From Antedon mediterranea (lineage: Eukaryota; Echinodermata; Crinoidea; Comatulida; Antedonidae): 64,000 nucleotides of DNA. This document shows positions 61,901 through 64,000 of the stretch, piece after piece. The DNA is taken from the NCBI RefSeq assembly GCF_964355755.1, contig NC_092674.1:5769001-5833000 (forward strand), read 5' to 3'. The translations under genes and the position numbers were made by a program. Every line of letters starts with the position of its first letter. Positions within the stretch are counted from its first letter, which is position 1. The notes beneath the pieces are model-generated. The model was not told the DNA's origin. It made no database searches and saw only the letters and a program-made list of their open reading frames with translations.

Positions 61901-64000
61901 AAAGTTGTTTTTAAATCAAATTTTATGCGACAACAAAATGTGATGTGCCCATATATAGACATGATGTTATATCACTACGATAGTTTGATAGTGTAGACAG
62001 AGCTTAAGACGTCAAATAATAACAATGTTGTCTACTATATAATGTAGTTCTAACCTGTTCACTCCATCTCTGGTACTCTCCATCCAGCTTTCCCACCAAG
62101 TTTTCTGCAGCAGTGATGGTCTCTTGTGCCTTCTCTAACTCCATCTTCAACTTAGCTGCCTCATTGGTCTTCTGTTGAAAGGTTCTCTTCAGATTAGCAA
62201 CTTTTCTATCGACATCTTCCAAACCTTTTTTTAGTTTCTCAACTTGACTGATGGCTTTTTCAAGATTTCTACGGGGAGAAAGCATTGCATTTATTCTCTG
62301 ATTTTGATTCCACATGATTTACTTCCAACATTGGTAAAAATTGCTCTGATGGTGGACCACGAAGAAACTAAAGGAAAATTGCCTCAAGGAACCCCTAACA
62401 TTAGAAGACTACACATTACCTTTGAAGTTCTGCTTGTTCTTTTTCAAGTGGGGCGATTTTCTCCAATGCATGGGAGTATGATACATTAGCCTTCACCCAG
62501 ATTGCTAATGGTAGAGCAACAGCACTAGCACGCTTAGCTTTCTGTAAAAAAAGAAAGATAAAATTTCATTGTTGTTTAAAAAACAAGAAATATTTATTGC
62601 TTGGTTTTAGGTTGAAAAATATGGAAAAACATTAAGCTATAAATGGAAATATGTTAAAGAGGTATCCTCAAAACAAAGATTGGTATTTACCTCTTGTGAG
62701 AAGGAGTCTTTAACCAGTAACTCTTCTACACTTTCACGTATTTCTGGAGTAATCTTCCTGGCATCAAACGTTGCTATATCTTCCTTAATCCCTCTCTTTG
62801 CAAGAAAGCTGACAGATAAGAAAAGGTAAATAGGTGAAATGTAGCTGGCCACCTAGAATTAGAAGTATCAATGGGCCAAGTCTGCTTTTAAGAGTAACCT
62901 ACTGATACAACATGATATTTCTACAAAAACATGCAGCTACCTTTTCATGCTGAACCATGATGTATCAAATGTACCCATTAAACGCAGAACTCCCTCAAGA
63001 ATGTCTCTTATCACTTCTGGTGGTGCTCTTAAAGCTCGAATCTCCGATAGACTCTCTGGTTTGATACTTCCCACAGCCTTCTTAGCTTCTTGTACTCTTG
63101 GTTCAATCTCTGCCAACTCAATGTCTATAGTCTGCTTTCTCTTTTCTAGTTTCTGGTTCTCAACTGCTGCCTTGCTCTGGAGACTCTCAATCTTACTTCT
63201 CTGTTCACCAGTTTCCTGATAAAAAATAATAAACAAATAGATAAATTATTGGCAGACAAGTTAAAAGTAAATAATCGAAATAAAATAAAGTCAATTCTCC
63301 TAATTCTAGGGCTGGCTTAATATGTCTGGTTTTCCAGAATGTTATTTAATAGTAATAGGAAACCTTTTGATCACAAGACTGGGATAGTTTCCGGATTGTA
63401 GAAAGTTTGGTATTGAAACTTGACTGTATATAAAATGTAAAAGAACATATCATACAAGTGAGACTCTTTTTATAGTGAGACTAAAAAGTTTTTAGGCTAA
63501 GCTAAGACTCACCTGCATGTTACGTTCAATTTCTTCAAGGGCATTATCAGCTTCTGTTTGCTTGATAGCTAACTCCTTGCTCTGCTCATTGGCCTTTGCT
63601 TTCAACTCAGCTACTGTCCGTTTTGCTTCTTCTAACTTGGATACACCAGCCTTAAAAAACGCAAATAAATTGATCAATATATTGCAGACATTTACAGTAA
63701 ATGTTTGTTGATAATACAAGAGATAGGTGGTGAACTCTAAGGTATTAAATTTACTATTTACTATAACTGGCAATAAACTAATTCTAAAATGTTCACAAAG
63801 TGAATCAAGTACAGTACCTTTAAGTGAGTCCTCTTATTTTCTACACCAGACTTCTTCTTGTGGTAGACGGCACGATATGTATGCAAGAAGGTCATGTAAC
63901 GTCTTGGGGTAGCATGCAGTTCATCACAAGACTTGTGAATCTCTAAGAAGTTCTTAACCAGTTCATCTCCACCAGACAGCTTCCTTCTATGCTTCTTTTT
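49395..64000 (-). CDS. DYNC2H1: Cytoplasmic dynein 2 heavy chain 1, C-terminal 1465 residues (26 exons), 5' part beyond the window
   Basis: Motor subunit of dynein-2, which drives retrograde intraflagellar transport in cilia. Exons in transcription order: 64000(+)-63818, 63650-63513, 63215-62941, 62808-62691, 62541-62420, 62268-62055, 61884-61633, 58597-58499, 58276-58153, 57944-57661, 57500-57366, 57265-57122, 56675-56520, 56390-56271, 55901-55770, 55558-55486, 55314-55154, 54734-54609, 54326-54216, 53712-53475, 52995-52799, 52642-52421, 52009-51794, 50251-50052, 49858-49777, 49670-49395 (stop TAA at 49397-49395). All phases close, giving 1466 codons including the stop. Residue similarity to vertebrate DYNC2H1, rather than DYNC1H1 or axonemal heavy chains, is high throughout (for example [20 protein letters not shown] and [11 protein letters not shown] near the C-terminus). 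No breaks were seen. Confidence 0.97.
50252..51793 (-). other. DYNC2H1 intron with a diverged internal duplication
   Basis: A 1.5-kb intron. ATTCGATTTAATCGTCAATA, preceded by CTATTCGGGGAAATC (about 50880-50950), resembles ATTCGTTTTAATCGTCAATA, preceded by CTATTTGGGGCAAATC (about 51565-51650); both are followed by an AATTAGTA sequence. No coding potential was seen. Confidence 0.5.
52050..52405. repeat. Degenerate tandem repeats in DYNC2H1 intron
   Basis: Variants of AGAGACTTCATAGCAATTCT, TAGAGACT(A/C) and GGCAAT...GAGATTCAGAAGAATTC recur about every 55-75 bp across the intron between exons 52642-52421 and 52009-51794. Confidence 0.7.
53127..53167. repeat. Perfect 15-bp inverted repeat (hairpin) in DYNC2H1 intron
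   Basis: AGGTAGATATAGTGT (53127-53141) and ACACTATATCTACCT (53153-53167) are exact reverse complements around an 11-nt loop. Confidence 0.8.
53475..57500 (-). CDS. DYNC2H1: DYNC2H1 AAA6 region (10 exons)
   Basis: Visible residues 604-1068. Landmarks: [135 protein letters not shown] and [20 protein letters not shown]. Introns are short to moderate; that between 57122 and 56675 carries MITE family B, and that between 54609 and 54326 holds a duplication of the following exon's 5' end. Confidence 0.95.
53944..54098. mobile_element. MITE family A copy
   Basis: In a DYNC2H1 intron. GGCTACACTATTAAACTAGT, then AAAAAGTGTGATGTCCC at the left, is mirrored by GGCACATCACATTTTTTGTT and GTAGACAGAGCTTTA at the right, as in the 1777-1936 element. 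Confidence 0.75.
54295..54585. repeat. DYNC2H1: 141-bp tandem duplication spanning a DYNC2H1 exon border
   Basis: Unit 1 (54295-54435) contains the 5' end and acceptor of exon 54326-54216; unit 2 (54436-54585) is an intronic near-copy. Shared text includes TGTTACAAGAGAGTTCAGCT and ATGATGATGGTGAAGTCATT. On the minus strand unit 2 keeps a pyrimidine tract and an AG (TTTTTTTAG then CAGCTGAACTC), a potential decoy acceptor. Confidence 0.88.
55026..55132. mobile_element. MITE family A, short copy
   Basis: CTTAAGCTCTTTCTACACTA and TAGTGTAGACAGAGCTTAAG form the terminal inverted repeats around about 65 bp, including GTGTACCCAAATATGGTAGT. Confidence 0.75.
56772..57042. mobile_element. MITE family B, copy 1 (about 270 bp, fold-back)
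   Basis: Termini AAAGCCTGGTTTCCAT and ATGGAAACCAGGCTTA are inverted repeats. Inner arms TACACGACAGAGCGTAGCGA / GTGTAGCGATTTTAATGG and GATTCATCGC / GCGATGAATC are also complementary. In the DYNC2H1 intron between exons 57265-57122 and 56675-56520. Non-coding. Confidence 0.85.
57661..61884 (-). CDS. DYNC2H1: DYNC2H1 AAA5 region (4 exons)
   Basis: Exons 61884-61633, 58597-58499, 58276-58153 and 57944-57661 encode visible residues 351-603. Landmarks: [92 protein letters not shown] and [20 protein letters not shown]. The first two exons are separated by a 3-kb intron (58598-61632) filled with repeats: a MITE family B copy, a LINE remnant and a MITE family A copy. Confidence 0.95.
58828..58937. 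repeat. Short tandem repeat of AAGGTTATGATTAG-type units
   Basis: Alternating AAGGTTATGATTAG and AAGGTTAGGATTAA units of about 15 bp (about 30-bp pairs) repeat seven or so times in a DYNC2H1 intron. Confidence 0.8.
59423..59694. mobile_element. MITE family B, copy 2
   Basis: Close relative of 56772-57042 over its full length, with termini AAGCCTGGTTTCCAT and ATGGAAACCAGGCTT flanked by TA on both sides, a likely TA target-site duplication. In the 3-kb DYNC2H1 intron. Confidence 0.87.
60420..61046 (-). pseudogene. Remnant of a LINE reverse transcriptase, C-terminal end
   Basis: On the minus strand the frame encodes [20 protein letters not shown], then [20 protein letters not shown] and [19 protein letters not shown]. 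This is the usual tail of non-LTR ORF2 proteins (KLNIL...LY...F.Y...H.TR....L..P...G..S....G...WN.L...I). Catalytic motifs are absent, so it is a 5'-truncated relic. It abuts the MITE at 61047, and the open frame runs on into the MITE. Unrelated at family level to the CR1-like copy at 43426-44799 as far as I can tell. Confidence 0.7.
61047..61172. mobile_element. MITE family A copy
   Basis: AAAGCTCTGTCCCCACTATT, then AAACTTTATGTGACAAAA at the left; GGGCTGCACATCACACTTTT and ATCAAAATAGCTTA at the right. In the 3-kb DYNC2H1 intron, adjoining the LINE remnant. Confidence 0.7.
61914..62009. mobile_element. MITE family A copy filling a short DYNC2H1 intron
   Basis: AAATCAAATTTTATGCGACA, then TGTGATGTGCCCATATA and TAGTTTGATAGTGTAGACAG, then AGCTTA match family A. 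The intron (61885-62054) is only 170 bp, so the element is more than half of it and ends about 30 bp from the acceptor of exon 61884-61633. Confidence 0.75.
62055..64000 (-). CDS. DYNC2H1: DYNC2H1 stalk and microtubule-binding domain (6 exons)
   Basis: Visible residues 1-350. [16 protein letters not shown] leads into the first coiled-coil helix ([20 protein letters not shown]), which runs through the third exon. The microtubule-binding tip follows ([60 protein letters not shown]). The returning helix is LEKEQAEL to [12 protein letters not shown], with regular Leu/Lys/Glu heptads. The first exon is open at the window edge and in phase 0 from position 64000. Confidence 0.95.

Overview
This is a piece of an AT-rich (roughly one-third GC by eye) animal nuclear genome with spliced genes, GT-AG introns, transposon relics and satellite DNA. 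The proteins and the small marine-invertebrate-style repeats suggest an invertebrate, possibly a deuterostome such as an echinoderm or hemichordate. I cannot name the species from sequence alone.

Layout. (1) 1-28214, + strand: a nearly complete teneurin (Ten-m) gene. I could join 24 exons in phase from 5184 to the stop codon at 28212-28214, giving 2667 residues; only the extreme N-terminus lies further upstream. The exons run in canonical order: intracellular domain, transmembrane helix, furin-type site, EGF repeats, Cys-rich and TTR-like regions, FN-plug, NHL propeller, YD shell, Rhs core, and the C-terminal Tox-GHH/TCAP region. (2) 28215-31140: 3' UTR and AT-rich intergenic DNA. (3) About 31200-45470: a 14 kb satellite array built from two alternating palindromic modules, with nested higher-order repeats and one young 5'-truncated CR1-like retrotransposon (43426-44799). 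(4) 46262-47345, + strand: a small three-exon gene of unknown family, 83 residues. (5) 47550-48525: a minisatellite with 11 copies of a 63-bp dimer. (6) 49395-64000, - strand: the C-terminal 1465 residues, in 26 exons, of cytoplasmic dynein-2 heavy chain (DYNC2H1), the retrograde intraflagellar transport motor. The gene runs off the right edge.

The two large genes are not functionally linked: teneurin is a cell-surface adhesion and synaptic-partner protein, and DYNC2H1 is a ciliary motor. The small gene lies tail-to-tail with DYNC2H1. Introns carry two families of palindromic MITE-like elements (7 and 2 copies), LINE remnants and several local tandem duplications.

The least expected material is the nested-palindrome satellite with its hierarchical duplication history, the small uncharacterised spliced gene with a structured, hammerhead-like sequence in its first intron, and several departures from vertebrate teneurin architecture (seven EGF repeats, a long Cys-free insert, an open in-frame 93-nt intron).
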